Below, one piece after another: positions 54,794 through 64,000 of a stretch of 64,000 nucleotides of DNA. Under the pieces are notes generated by a model. The model worked only from the letters and a program-made list of their open reading frames with translations, searched no databases and had not been told where the DNA came from. Position 1 is the first letter of the stretch. Each line of letters opens with the position of its first letter. Made by a program: the position numbers and the translations under genes. This stretch comes from Rana temporaria (lineage: Eukaryota > Chordata > Amphibia > Anura > Ranidae), in NCBI RefSeq assembly GCF_905171775.1, contig NC_053501.1, positions 11,996,844 to 12,060,843 on the forward strand, in the 5' to 3' direction.

Positions 54794-55775
54794 TTAACCA
54801 CTTAAGCCCCGGACCAAAATGCAGGTAAAGGACCTGGCCCCTTTTTGCGATTCGGGACTGCGTCGCTTTAACTGACAATTGCACGTGCGACGTGGCTCCC
54901 AAACAAAATTGGCGTCCTTTTTTTCCCACAAATAGAGCTTTCTTTTGGTGGTATTTGATCACCTCTGCGGTTTTTATTTTTTGTGCTATAAACAAAAATA
55001 GAGCGACAATTTTTTAAAAAAATGCAATATTTTTAACTTTTTGCTATAATAAATACCCCCCAAAAATATATAAAACAATTTTTTTTTTCCTCAGTTTAGG
55101 CCGATACGTATTCTTCTACATATTTTTGGTAAAAAAAAATCCCAATAAGCGTGTATCGGTTGGTTTGCGCAAAATTTATAGCGTTTACAAAATAGGGGAT
55201 AGTTTTATTGCATTTTTATTAATCATTTTTTTTTTACTACTAACGGCGGCGATCAGCGATTTTTTTCGTGACTGCGACATTATGGCGCACAATTTTGACA
55301 CATTTTTGGGACCTTTGTCATTTTCACAGCAAAAAATGCATTTAAAATGCATTCTTTATTGTGGAAATGACAATTGCAGTTTGGGAGTTAACCACAGGGG
55401 GCGCTGAAGGGCTTATGTTTCACCCAGTGTGTGTTTACAACTGTAGGGGGGTGTGGCTGTAGGAGTGACGTCATCGATTGTGTCTCCTTATAAAGGGGAT
55501 GACACGATCGATGCAGCCGCCACAGTAAAGCACGGGGAAGCCGTGTTTACACGCGGCTCTCCCCGTTCTTTAGTTCCGGGGACCAATCGCGGGACCCCAG
55601 CGGCGATCGGGTCCGCGGGTCTCGTGGTCCCGGTCCCGGAGCTTCGGACTGGGTCACGGGCGCGCGCCCGCGACCCACGGCTGGGTAGATGTAAAGGACG
55701 TGCCGGTACGTCCATCTGCCCAGCTGTGCCATTCTGCAGACGTATATCGTTGTGCGGTGGTCGTTAAGTGGTTAA
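54794..55775 (+). mobile_element. Complete TTAACCACTT-family element (982 bp)
   Basis: TTAACCACTTAAGCCCCGGA at the left and, reverse complemented, TTAACCACTTAACGACCACC at the right. It is the fullest copy in the window and contains GACTGCGTCGCTTTAACTGA, AGCTTTCTTTTGGTGGTATT, GGCCGATACGTATTC and ACCACAGGGGGCGC. The GC-rich right third (55450-55760) has frames on both strands, but none look like a transposase. Confidence 0.85.
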
Positions 55776-55790
55776 TGGCATCCCAGTCTT

Positions 55791-55967
55791 AAGCCTCGTA
55801 CACACGATCGAGGAACTCGACGTGCCAATTTTCTCCATTCCCGTCGAGGAAAAAGAGAACATGCTCTCTTTTTGGCTCGACGAGTTCCTCGACAGCCTAA
55901 CAAGGAACTCGAAGAGGAAAACTATGTGTTTCGCCCGTTGAGTTCCTCGGTCGTGTGTACGAGGCTT
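55791..55967. mobile_element. GTACACACG-group MITE nested in the Tc1/mariner-type element
   Basis: AAGCCTCGTACACACGATCG at the left is mirrored by GTGTGTACGAGGCTT. It has CGAGGAACTCGA / TTCCTCGA hairpin words, as at 17391. Confidence 0.8.
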
Positions 55968-56054
55968 CATGCTCTTTGTATGTGCATTTGGCAAATAAAA
56001 AAAAGTTCATGTGTGTGTAAAGGCAGGCGTCCCAATACTTTTGGTAATATAGTA

Positions 56055-57960
56055 CCTAGATGTGTTACTTTGACTATTCAATTACTATGAAAACATATAT
56101 ATGATAATGGAGGCCACTTTAATGATGTTCCATCCGCCCTGGTATTCACTGTAAAAGTTCTTAGAGCCCATTGGGGCAGGAAGTGATCATGTGACCATTG
56201 TGATTGGCTGTCATAACGATCACATGATTGGAACTGGGTTCTGCCAGCTACAAATATTTTCTCAGGACCAACAAACATTTTTGGCAGCTTGTCTGTGCTA
56301 AGAGCGTGCAGGAAGCACATTCCCAGCACATATAAATTACCTGGCAATGATGAAAATGTATGGTGTGCCCAGCTTTTTGCCGCCACACATGTGTGGAGAC
56401 GAAACACGTTAGGGGGGGCGCGGCCTGGTCGGAGTCCAGGCTAAGTTTGCCACTCCATTCATTCACTGCAGCAGGACACCACAGATGTGCGACTACCAGG
56501 TCGCACATATGTGTTACTGGGGGGGTAAAGGTAAAACCCCATGGTTAAGCCAAAGTTGCAGAATGGGAATGCTCTGCAACTGCCCTGCAGCCAGCGCAAT
56601 ACACATTGTTTCAGCTCGTCAATGCAGGGTCCAAGGTGTTAAAACGGGAGGCGAGTTTGACGCCCCCCGCCAAACGCTCTCTAAAGAACGATCCGAAAGC
56701 AGAAGTGTGAACGAGCCCTTAAGTAAAACATTAAACTGAGAAAAATCCTGACCTATCTTAGACATGAAAATGTCAGCGCAGCTTCCTGTGAGTGTTTGGG
56801 TACCTGCAGCAAAACATTTCCCTTTACCGATAATTAATGGTGGAAATGCAGCATCTCAAGGTGCCCTCTAGATGTTACTTTCCTTTTTTTTTTTTTTTTT
56901 TGGTGCCATATGTTTTCCCCGACTGCGCTCTTCTGCGTTACATAATTGTATTCAGCATTCTGAGTACAAAGCTTGAACATACACTTTTTATGGCAGTGAT
57001 TTTGCTTTAATCCTGCCGGGTAATTTCTCTTCTGTTTTTATGGAAAATGTTATTCATACCATTTCCTCCACACATAAAAAAAAAAAAAAGGAATGAAAAT
57101 GTGAGTAACAAAACAGGAAAAGTAATGAGGACATTATAAGCTCGGAAAATAAAATGCATTGAAAAGAAAAGCTGACTAGAAAGTTGTTTTTTGGCTAAAA
57201 GAGAAATGAGCAAAAAAAAAAAAAAAAGTTTCTGGTCCACAATTTTTCATACCCTGGCAGAGGTAACCGGCATAATCACTACCCCAGCCATCACCATAAT
57301 TAGCCCACTTCCTATTTGCTGCTAGATGTAACAGCACTGGAGAAACGGGAGTGAATCACAACTGCGGATACAAGGACCTCAATGCGCTTCTGTATGCGAC
57401 AACTCAGTATTGGCCCAAGGCGTCACTTATAGCAACAGGAGTTTGGGGGGGTCTCTACATCATGTTCCTGTCACATAAAGAAGGGCGTTGATTTACTAAG
57501 AATAGAAGCATTACAACATGCGACCAGAGCTTAGCGATTAAAATATATTTTAGCTTCAAGGACTATATTCCAATATACCTCTATATGCGCGTGATTATCA
57601 GTGTGGGACCCCAGGCGTCACTCCTAGCAACAGGAGTTTGGAGGTTCTCTACATCATATCACCTGCAGCATGCAGGGATGTATTAGGTTACTAAGGGAGA
57701 TGCCATGAGATAGCATCAACCCTTAGCCAAGAAAAGTTAGGGAGAACATGTTCAAACTATTAAGCCGAGGCCTATAAGACATTTGTACTTATGTCAAGCT
57801 CGTAGTACTCGAGAGTTGTAGTAACAACTGGGTACTTGTATATCACACGTACTATAGTAAGGTAATAGCACCTGTGTATACGTCATGGAGTAACGATTTG
57901 GTTCAATAACATTTTATAGCCTATTTGCTGTCAGGGCTGCTGATAAGGCAGTGTAGCTAA
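56055..57960. other. Mostly low-copy sequence, nothing coding recognised
   Basis: 56160-56240 contains repeated GATCATGTGA/ATCACATGAT words. CCACACATGTGTGG followed by AGACGAAACACGTTAG at about 56383 looks like part of an eroded hammerhead-type or similar motif. A, T and G runs occur at 56885, 57080, 57213 and 57999. Confidence 0.4.
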
Positions 57961-58030
57961 CCCTTCTGTACTGGGCCTGAGCTCCCTCAGTTCATCGGGG
58001 GGGGGGGGCAGGCATCTGCTGAGCATTAGG

Positions 58031-58656
58031 GCCGGCTGCACAAACAGACAACCCGTCCTTCTGGGAAAACGTATGGAGCGCAAGTTGACGTCACCACGTT
58101 GCTCTGCCATATGTCCATTTTGTAATAACGAAATGGCCCGTGCCCCTGGACGAAGTAAGTTATTATTACGAAACGATTGATCTGATGATGTTGAGGGACG
58201 ATGCCTCCCGGGCAGACCTGGTCCCCTCTTTCTGCCCCGTTTGTGTGACGACTGATCTCAATGCACTGCACTTAATTTTCTCGGTGTTCCAGGTATACTA
58301 CTGTTATGTGGTCGCTGTTGCTGTATCTTTGGCTGTGTGTGTATGTGTGTGTGTGTGTTGGTTTGTTTGAGTGTTTGGATGATTGTGGGGTTTTCTTTCC
58401 CTATGAGTGGACTGCTGTTGGTCCAGCTGTTTATTATTTTCTGATATAGCTGTTTTGCTATTATGTTGTAATGACAGCCTGTGCTGCCTTATGGTTGTTT
58501 TGTAACTTTTTTAAAAAAAAATAAAAAATAAACACCTTTAAAAAAAAAAAAGTTATTACGAAACGGACATAGGGTGGAGCGACGTGCTGACGTCATCTTG
58601 CGCTCCATACGTTTTTCCAGAAGTACGGGTTGTCTGTTTGTGCACCGGCCGGCACA
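58031..58656. repeat. Inverted repeat interrupted by a retroposed insertion
   Basis: The left arm GCCGGCTGCACAAACAGACA, continuing through AACGTATGGAGCGCAAG and GACGTCAC, is the inverse of the right arm ending TGTCTGTTTGTGCACCGGC. Arms are about 105 bp with some 85-90 percent identity by eye. The insertion at 58176-58549 splits the right arm's start from the loop. Confidence 0.85.
58176..58549 (+). mobile_element. 5'-truncated, poly(A)-tailed retroposed segment (LINE 3' end-like)
   Basis: The insert ends with AAAAATAAACACC and a run of A's. It is flanked by AAGTTATTATTACGAAACG (58157-58175) and AAGTTATTACGAAACG (58550-58565), a target duplication differing by one ATT. There is no coding region. 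It could be the 3' UTR of an L1-like element or a retroposed transcript. Confidence 0.75.
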
Positions 58657-59574
58657 CGAGACTCAAGGCTTCTATTAAACTGCAACTTTGTAAGTGTATT
58701 ATTTTGTTTTTTTTAAATACATTTTAATACGGTAATACTTTTATGGAGCATTTATATTTTCTATGTACCGCGTGCATCTACTGATGGTTCATTGGTTACT
58801 ACTAAGGACCCGTGATTGTGTTTGCTGTTTCTTGGAGTTAAGCTGTGATTGATTACATGCATCCTTTGATCCTCTGTCATGGGGGATCGTGGCAAGCCGG
58901 TAAGAAGTCATTACTGCTGATTGGTGGTGGATTCAACACATTTTTTTCGGGATACGACATCTCGCAACTGTATGGACTTTTTTTCACAGAGCACCGACGT
59001 ACAGTTATTTTATTTATATATTTTTTTCCCCAAATTTTATTATAGAATTATTTTTGGGTTTTATATTCATGGACACTAATTTTTTGGACTTCACCAACCA
59101 ACACATTTGTGGATTTTCTTTATATTATTGATTAATTTGTTACAATATTAATCTGTGTATGGGCCATTTTTCAATATTTTGAATATTGGTGGTCTAATCA
59201 TCACTTATATTCCATTTTATAAATATTTAACATTGAATGATTACAGGGTTAGCGCGATTAATTTCTTCTTCTAAAAATATGTCATGTGATAATGATTCTA
59301 GTGTATTTTTTGATATTTTCTGGGGTGCGGGTTGGAGGGAGCGGGTTCTTGTCGGGCATGGGGCCCCTTAGACTCAGCATTTCAGGTGAGTGACATCATC
59401 GGTGTGCGACCTTCATTTCCTGTATGGATATATTTCATGTTGTGCAAGATGTGAGAAGAAAGGAACACTGCATGAATTAACAACAATCCTAATACACTTG
59501 TGGTAGCACCTCAGAACAGACTGAAGAATTCTCTGTATTGATAAGAAAGGAACAGCAGTGGCATTAGAACAACT
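58657..59574. other. Unclassified AT-rich sequence
   Basis: It follows the inverted repeat directly and may belong to the same mobile unit. A frame of 66 codons (58845-59045) has no recognised motif. Confidence 0.35.
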
Positions 59575-60040
59575 TTAAAGGTGTTGTAAAGCTTCCTTTT
59601 TTTAATAACAAACATGTCATACTAACCTCCACTGTGCAGTTCGTTTTGCACAGAGTGGCCCCGATCCACATCTTCTGGGGTCCCTCAGTGGTTGTCTCGG
59701 CTCCTCCCCGCATCAGCTAACCCCCGTTCTGGGAAGCGCTCTCCCTTGGGGGTTAGCTTGCGAGCATGCTCCTGTAATACAGTCAGCGGCTATAGACCCT
59801 GCCTGTATCCCTTGGCCCTGCCCCCCGGTGAGCCTCGTCGTTGATTTGATTGACAGCAGCGGGAGCCAATGGCTGCACTGCTATCAATCATCCAATGAAT
59901 GAGCCGAGAAGAGCCGAAAAGCCCGGTCAAGAAGCCTGCGCATTCACAACGCGGGTCTTTCGAGGGCTCATGAAAGTTAACGGGGGGGCTGGGGGGCCGC
60001 TAATTGTCGGATGTTTTTTCACCTTAATGCATAGAATGGG
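59575..60040 (+). mobile_element. TTAA-hairpin MITE, right end lost
   Basis: TTAA plus AGGTGTTGTAAAGC at the left, with CACTGTGCAGTTCGTTTTGC, CCCCGATCC and TTCACCTTAATGCAT in the same order as the inverse of 16029-16533. It breaks off into a minisatellite. Confidence 0.75.
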
Positions 60041-60450
60041 GAAAACTGGCGGCAATTGATGGGCAAAGTGGCTGCGTTTGATGGGCACAGTGGTTGCGTA
60101 TGATGGTACAGTGGCGACAATTTATGAGCACAGTGGCTGCTTTTGATGGCACAGTGGTGACAATTGATGGGCATAGTGGCTGCATTTTATTGTACGGTGG
60201 CGGCGTTTGATGGCACAGTGGTGACAATTGATGGGCATAGTGGATGCGTTTGAAGAGCACAGTGGCTGCATTTAATGGCACAGTGGCGTCAATTGATGGG
60301 CACAGTGGCGACAACTGATGGGCATAGTGGCTGCGTTTGATGGCACAGTGGCGACAATTGATGGGCATAGTGGCTGTGTTTGATGGCACAGTGGCAGAAA
60401 TTGATGGGCACAGTAGCTGTGTTTGATGGGCACAGTGGCTGCAATTGATG
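60041..60450. repeat. Minisatellite of GATGGGCACAGTGGCTGCGTTT-like units
   Basis: About 18 units of 20-24 bp alternate GGCACAGTGGCGACAATT and GGGCATAGTGGCTGCGTTT forms. Minus-strand frames here are artefacts. Confidence 0.9.
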
Positions 60451-60599
60451 TTTTTGTTTTTTTCAGTTTGTTTGCACCCCCCCCACAAAAAAAATTTGAG
60501 CACCAGCCGCCACTGTTTCCTTAGTCATGCCCAGGGCTTTTTTCAGCGGGAATGTGGGGGGAACGCAGTTTCAGAATCTCCAGAACTGACAGTATGTAA

Positions 60600-61300
60600 T
60601 AGCAAGGGGTGCTGGGGTGTGCCGGCGGATGCTGGCTGCTGGGAAATCTATTGTTGCTGAAGGGGATCTATTTTTTGCAGAGTAAGGGGGTCTATTGTTG
60701 CTGGCAAAGTCTTCTGTTGATCGTGGGGGATACATTGTTTCTGGGGTGGGTCATATGTTGCTGGGGGTTCAGTTGTTGCTGAGAGTGATTTACTGTTGAG
60801 GGTGGGGTCTTTGTTGATGGCTGCTGGAGGGTCTATTGATGCTGGCTTCTGGGGAATCTATTATTGCTGGAGGAGATCTATTTTTGCAGAGTAAGGGGGT
60901 TCATTGTTGCTGGGGAGGTCTTCTGTTGCTCATGGGTGATATATTATTACTGGGGTGGGTTGTATGTTGCTGGAGGGGGTCAGCTGTTGCTGAGAGGGAT
61001 TTACTGTTGAGGAAGGAGTCTTTGTTGCTGGCTGCTGGAGTGTCTATTGATGCTGGCTACTGGAGAATTTTTGCAGGGGGTATATTGTTGCTAGAGAGGT
61101 CTATTGTTGCTGGTAGGGGATATATTGTTGATGGGGTGGATCTTATGTTGTAGGGGAGGGGTCAATCATTGCTGCAGTGGAACTACTTTTAAGAAAGGGG
61201 TCTAATGTTGCTGGCTGCTGAAGGGTCTATTAATGCTGACTTCTGGGAGTCCATTGTTGCTGTGATGGATCTATAGTCGCTGGGGTGTCCATTGTTGCTG
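60600..61300. repeat. GTTGCTGG-rich minisatellite
   Basis: Units such as TCTATTGTTGCTGGGGGG recur at 25-40-bp spacing, and a larger repeat (GGCTGCTGGAGGGTCTATTGATGCTGGC) appears around 60820, 61025 and 61210 at about 195-bp spacing. Confidence 0.85.
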
Positions 61301-61397
61301 GATCTATTTTAATGCTTTTCTTGTTATCATTAATAAATTCCATACATACAACATACGTAGCACCACAAAATGATACTTGATTCTATATGCTCTAAAA

Positions 61398-62094
61398 CAG
61401 TGGTCTCCAAACTATGGCCCGGGGGCCAGATGTGGCCCTTTGCTTGCTTTTACCTGACCCTTGGGGCCATAATCCCCCCCCCCCAATGAAGGGACACAAT
61501 TCCTCCCAATAAGACCAATGATGGGGCCCAATGACACCCAATAATGGGGCAATATTCATCCCAATAAGAACAACAATGGGGCCCAATGAGACCCAATAAT
61601 GGGGCACTATTCCCCCCAATAAGACCAACAATGGAGCCCAATGACACTCAATAATGGGGCACAATTTATCCCAATGAGACCAACACTGTGGCTCAATGAC
61701 ATCCAATAATGGGGCGCAATTCCTCCCAATGAGACCAACAAAGGGGCCCAATGAGACCCAATGACATCCAATAATGGGGCCCAATTCCTCCCAATGAGAC
61801 CAACGATGGGGCCCCATGACAGCCAATAATGGGGCCCAAGTCCTCCCAATGAGACCAACAATGGGGCCCAACGACACTTAATAATGGGGCCAAATTCCTC
61901 CCAATGAGACCAACAATGGGGCCCAACAACACTTAATAATGGGGCAGAATTCCTCCCAATGAGACCCAATGAATGGGCACAATTACTTTCACTGATGTCA
62001 GGACTTTTTGTACTCACGATGGTCAAAGTCCAGTACCCCTAAAGTCTGAAGGACAGTAAACCGGCCCTTTGTTTAGAAAGTTTGGAAACCCCTG
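61398..62094. mobile_element. hAT (Charlie-like) element with perfect 8-bp target duplication
   Basis: The left end is CAGTGGTCTCCAAACTATGG and the right end, reverse complemented, CAGGGGTTTCCAAACTTTCT. CTCTAAAA flanks both sides exactly (61390-61397 and 62095-62102). The ends resemble Charlie/MER-type hAT termini (CAGNGGTCTCCAAACT). The interior is a minisatellite. Confidence 0.9.
61488..61975. repeat. Minisatellite of about 56 bp inside the hAT element
   Basis: About nine units with CAATGATGGGGCCCAATGAC, ACCCAATAATGGGGC and TTCCTCCCAATGAGACCAA. Spacing of AATAATGGGGC is 54-57 bp. Confidence 0.9.
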
Positions 62095-62235
62095 CTCTAA
62101 AAGGAGTGGTACTGGGAAGTGGGTAAGGGGTGGAACAAAAAAAAATGGTGCTCAGAAGTGGGTAGGGGGGAGAGTCAAGGGGGGACTCAGAAGGACTCAG
62201 TGTTCCTGCACATATTCTCTGAAAAAAAGAGCCCT

Positions 62236-62241
62236 GATCAT

Positions 62242-62276
<35 letters not shown>

Positions 62277-62760
62277 AAAAAGTAATTTGTTACGTTCCAT
62301 TCGTTTAGATATGGCATTTGTTCTTTCGGATAATTTGTAACTTCGGATAAATTTGTATACATTATGTTCACTAACAGCCAAATTTAAAAAGGAAATTCCA
62401 ATACCTATAATTTAATAGTTAGTAATAGTTAAATTATTATTAGTTAGTTATTATTTCAGATTTTCTAAATTTCGGGTTTTCTAATTTTCCATTCTTATTT
62501 TCTGATTTTCGCTCTTTTGAATTATCGACTTTTCATTCTTATTTACGAATTTTCGGAATTTTGAATTTCAAATTTTGAGAATTTTCAGATTTCTGAATTT
62601 TCGAAATTCCGAAATCTCGAATTTTTTCAAGTTTTCACATTTCTGAATTTTCGAATATTGTTAAACGGGTTTTTCGTTAATTTGGATTGACAAATTTGTC
62701 GAAATTCCTAAAAAACTAAAATTGGAACTAAACAAATTGCACATTTCTAGTGTTACAACC
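62236..62760. repeat. Degenerate GAATTTTCG-type low-complexity repeat
   Basis: After an AAT run (62246-62280) come many variants of GAATTTTCG, TTTCTGAATTTTCG and similar from about 62455, ending GCACATTTCTAGTG. The end word resembles, in inverse form, ACTAGACATGTGC at 63548, so the two may be members of one family. Confidence 0.55.
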
Positions 62761-63060
62761 ACTTAAGACTATATTTTAAAGTCATATATTGTTGAAATAG
62801 CATTGGGTTTCCCATAATGATTTATTTTATAACACTGAGACAGCATTATTCGTATTAACTAATGATTATTTGTATTGATGTTTAAGTGAACTCCAGACAG
62901 CTATAAAATATCATTTAATCCAGTTATGTATTCATTATAAAATCATTAAATATACGTTTACATACAATTAGTATAAGGACCTGAATCTATCTTAATAACA
63001 GCCTCTTGACATCTCCTGCGAGTAACGCGGTTAACAAGCGTTTCACAATACGAGCGCTGT
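62761..63060. other. AT-rich sequence, nothing recognised
   Basis: No repeat ends or frame of note. Confidence 0.4.
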
Positions 63061-63069
63061 ATTTTTAAG

Positions 63070-63469
63070 AATCGTAACGGTTTGCGAGTGTTGTCTCGCA
63101 AAACGAGCATGGTTCAGGCCAAAGCGATGTGCAGTACCGCATTTGGCCTGAGGTGGGGGGGGGGCGCCAGCGCTGATCGACTGTTCGGAAATGCACGGAA
63201 AGCCCAAGGACAGCGCGGCTGACCTCTGCAAAACTCGGAAACTGAGGTCAGCCGAGGTGTCCTCGGGCCTTTCCGGCCGTATCCGAGGCTATCCTGTGCC
63301 CCCACACTTCTGGACGCATGTGGTATTGCATGCCATTGAAGTCACAGTGGAACAAATTATTTTTGTTTCCATTGACTTCAATGGGGAACCCCGCTTTGAC
63401 ATGCAAGTACTTTGGATTATGAGAATTCTCCTGGAAGGGATTATGCTCGGAATCCAAGGTCCCACTGTA
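63070..63469. mobile_element. Element ending GGTCCCACTGTA, second copy
   Basis: It has the same order of words as 40745-41134: TGTTGTCTCGCAAAACGAGC, GTGCAGTACCGCATTTGGCC, CTGTTCGGAAATGCACGG, TGGTATTGCATGCCATTGAA, CTTTGGATTATGAG. It ends CAAGGTCCCACTGTA with TA at the edge. The left end is not clear. Confidence 0.65.
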
Positions 63470-63546
63470 CTTCCCTGGTACATTCATACACTTATCCCAG
63501 AATTTAACTAATGCCTGGTAAGCTTTGGCATAAAAAGATGTGTCAG

Positions 63547-63960
63547 AACTAGACATGTGCGCAACAAAAATGTTCGTATTGTTTGTTCCGTTTCGTCTGC
63601 AGAACAAAAAAATTCGTATTTTTTTGTTCCGTTTCGTCTCGTTCCGTAGATTCGTAATTTTCGTAAGACCCAAGTTTTTATATTCAGACCTGTTCGTATT
63701 TCGTAAGACGCAAGTTTTCCTATTCGGACCCGTTCGTATTTCGTAAGACGCAAGTTTTCCTATTCGGACCCTTTCGTATTTTCATAACAGTTTTATTTTC
63801 GTTTATACTGAATGATTCGTAATTCTGTCTAATTTATTTTCGTTGATTAAAAAATCGTAATTTTGTTAGATAATAATTTCCGTTAATGGATTCGTAATTT
63901 TGTACTTTCGGAAATACATAGCAACACGCGGCTAATCCATATTAAGATAGACTTTCTCTT
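63547..63960. repeat. TTCGTA-rich repeat with a 40-bp tandem
   Basis: From ACTAGACATGTGCGCAAC on, TTCGTATT and TTCGTAATTTT words dominate. At about 63690-63775 the unit TTCGTATTTCGTAAGACGCA, continuing AGTTTTCCTATTCGGACC, repeats with a 40-bp period. Confidence 0.7.
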
Positions 63961-64000
63961 AAGCCCCGTACACACGGTCGGACTTTTTGCCAACAAACGT
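63961..64000 (+). mobile_element. Left end of a GTACACACG-group MITE, cut by the window edge
   Basis: AAGCCCCGTACACACGGTCG is the family's terminal word; the element continues beyond the window. Confidence 0.75.

Larger units (their letters stand above)
54120..56054. mobile_element. Tc1/mariner-type element filled by three other transposons
   Basis: TACACTATATTATCCAAAGC at the left and, reverse complemented, TACTATATTACCAAAAGTAT at the right; the inverse match continues for about 45 bases through ATTGGG and GCCTTTACACACACAT. Outer TA is present on both sides. Of 1,935 bp only about 150 bp belong to the element itself. Confidence 0.8.
60532..62235. mobile_element. hAT-like element with minisatellite and nested hAT
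   Basis: The left end is CAGGGCTTTTTTCAGCGGGA and the right end, reverse complemented, CAGGGCTCTTTTTTTCAGAG. The flanking octamers GTCATGCC and ATCATTAA agree only partly, so the duplication is decayed or the ends are not from one insertion. No transposase. Confidence 0.65.

Noticed and set aside
55450..55770. GC-rich, CpG-rich stretch as a possible CpG-island promoter
   Set aside because: It is the right third of a TTAA-flanked transposon with family members elsewhere, and no gene follows it.

Overview
The window looks like intergenic DNA from a large, transposon-rich amphibian genome, most likely an anuran of the ranid type. This is an inference from the kinds of repeats present and the absence of genes; no marker gene confirms it. 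I found no intact protein-coding gene, rRNA, tRNA or CRISPR array. Almost all long open frames are translations of simple repeats, minisatellites or palindromes. The only protein-coding remains I recognise are transposon relics: a Tc1-like transposase C-terminus (about 10894-11180, +), a reverse-transcriptase fragment of a non-LTR retrotransposon (about 30154-30336, +) and a probable hAT-type transposase scrap (about 4580-4745, -).

Layout. 459-3907: two abutting TA-flanked DNA elements. The second carries a palindrome of about 2.2 kb with almost no spacer. 4155-6895: purine-rich tract, hAT scrap, nested 170/330-bp tandem array, then a single copy of the sequence that forms the palindrome arms. 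7208-8364: small hAT and a GTACACACG-type MITE. 9548-11211: Tc1-like element split by a TTAA-flanked element carrying a 20-bp minisatellite. 11510-13841: two more elements with TA-type termini, a hAT-like MITE and a hammerhead-like motif. 14261-20445: MITEs, TTAA-flanked hairpin elements, AAT and GGAA/GAA microsatellites. 20446-30454: mostly unclassified AT-rich DNA with scattered MITEs, a 190-bp (TA)n tract and one RT relic. 30455-31645: hAT element with an internal hairpin and a 20-22-bp minisatellite. 31646-45066: TTAA hairpin elements, a 52-bp minisatellite and CAGTGCC arrays. 45600-49690: hAT element (perfect 8-bp target duplication) stuffed with MITEs, then a degenerate minisatellite and nearly 1 kb of ATT/TAG repeat. 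50270-51353: third copy of the hairpin-array repeat. 52005-56054: a hAT element and a Tc1/mariner-type element, each filled by other transposons. 58031-58656: inverted repeat interrupted by a poly(A)-tailed retroposed segment with target duplication. 60532-62235: hAT inside hAT, each with its own minisatellite.

How the parts relate. At least five cut-and-paste groups can be told apart from their ends: hAT (8-bp duplications, CAGGG or TAGGG ends), Tc1/mariner (TA), TTAA-target hairpin elements, a TTAA-target family ending in CCACTT, and a GGCCCCGTACACACG family with TAA-like 3-bp duplications. They are repeatedly nested, and several hAT and TTAA elements carry expanded internal minisatellites. 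The least ordinary feature is a repeat family with copies at about 1381-3606, 6060-6893 and 50270-51353. It joins a TATA-to-AATAAA cassette to a series of consecutive hairpins, some of whose stems differ between copies by paired, compensating changes. One locus is a head-to-head dimer.
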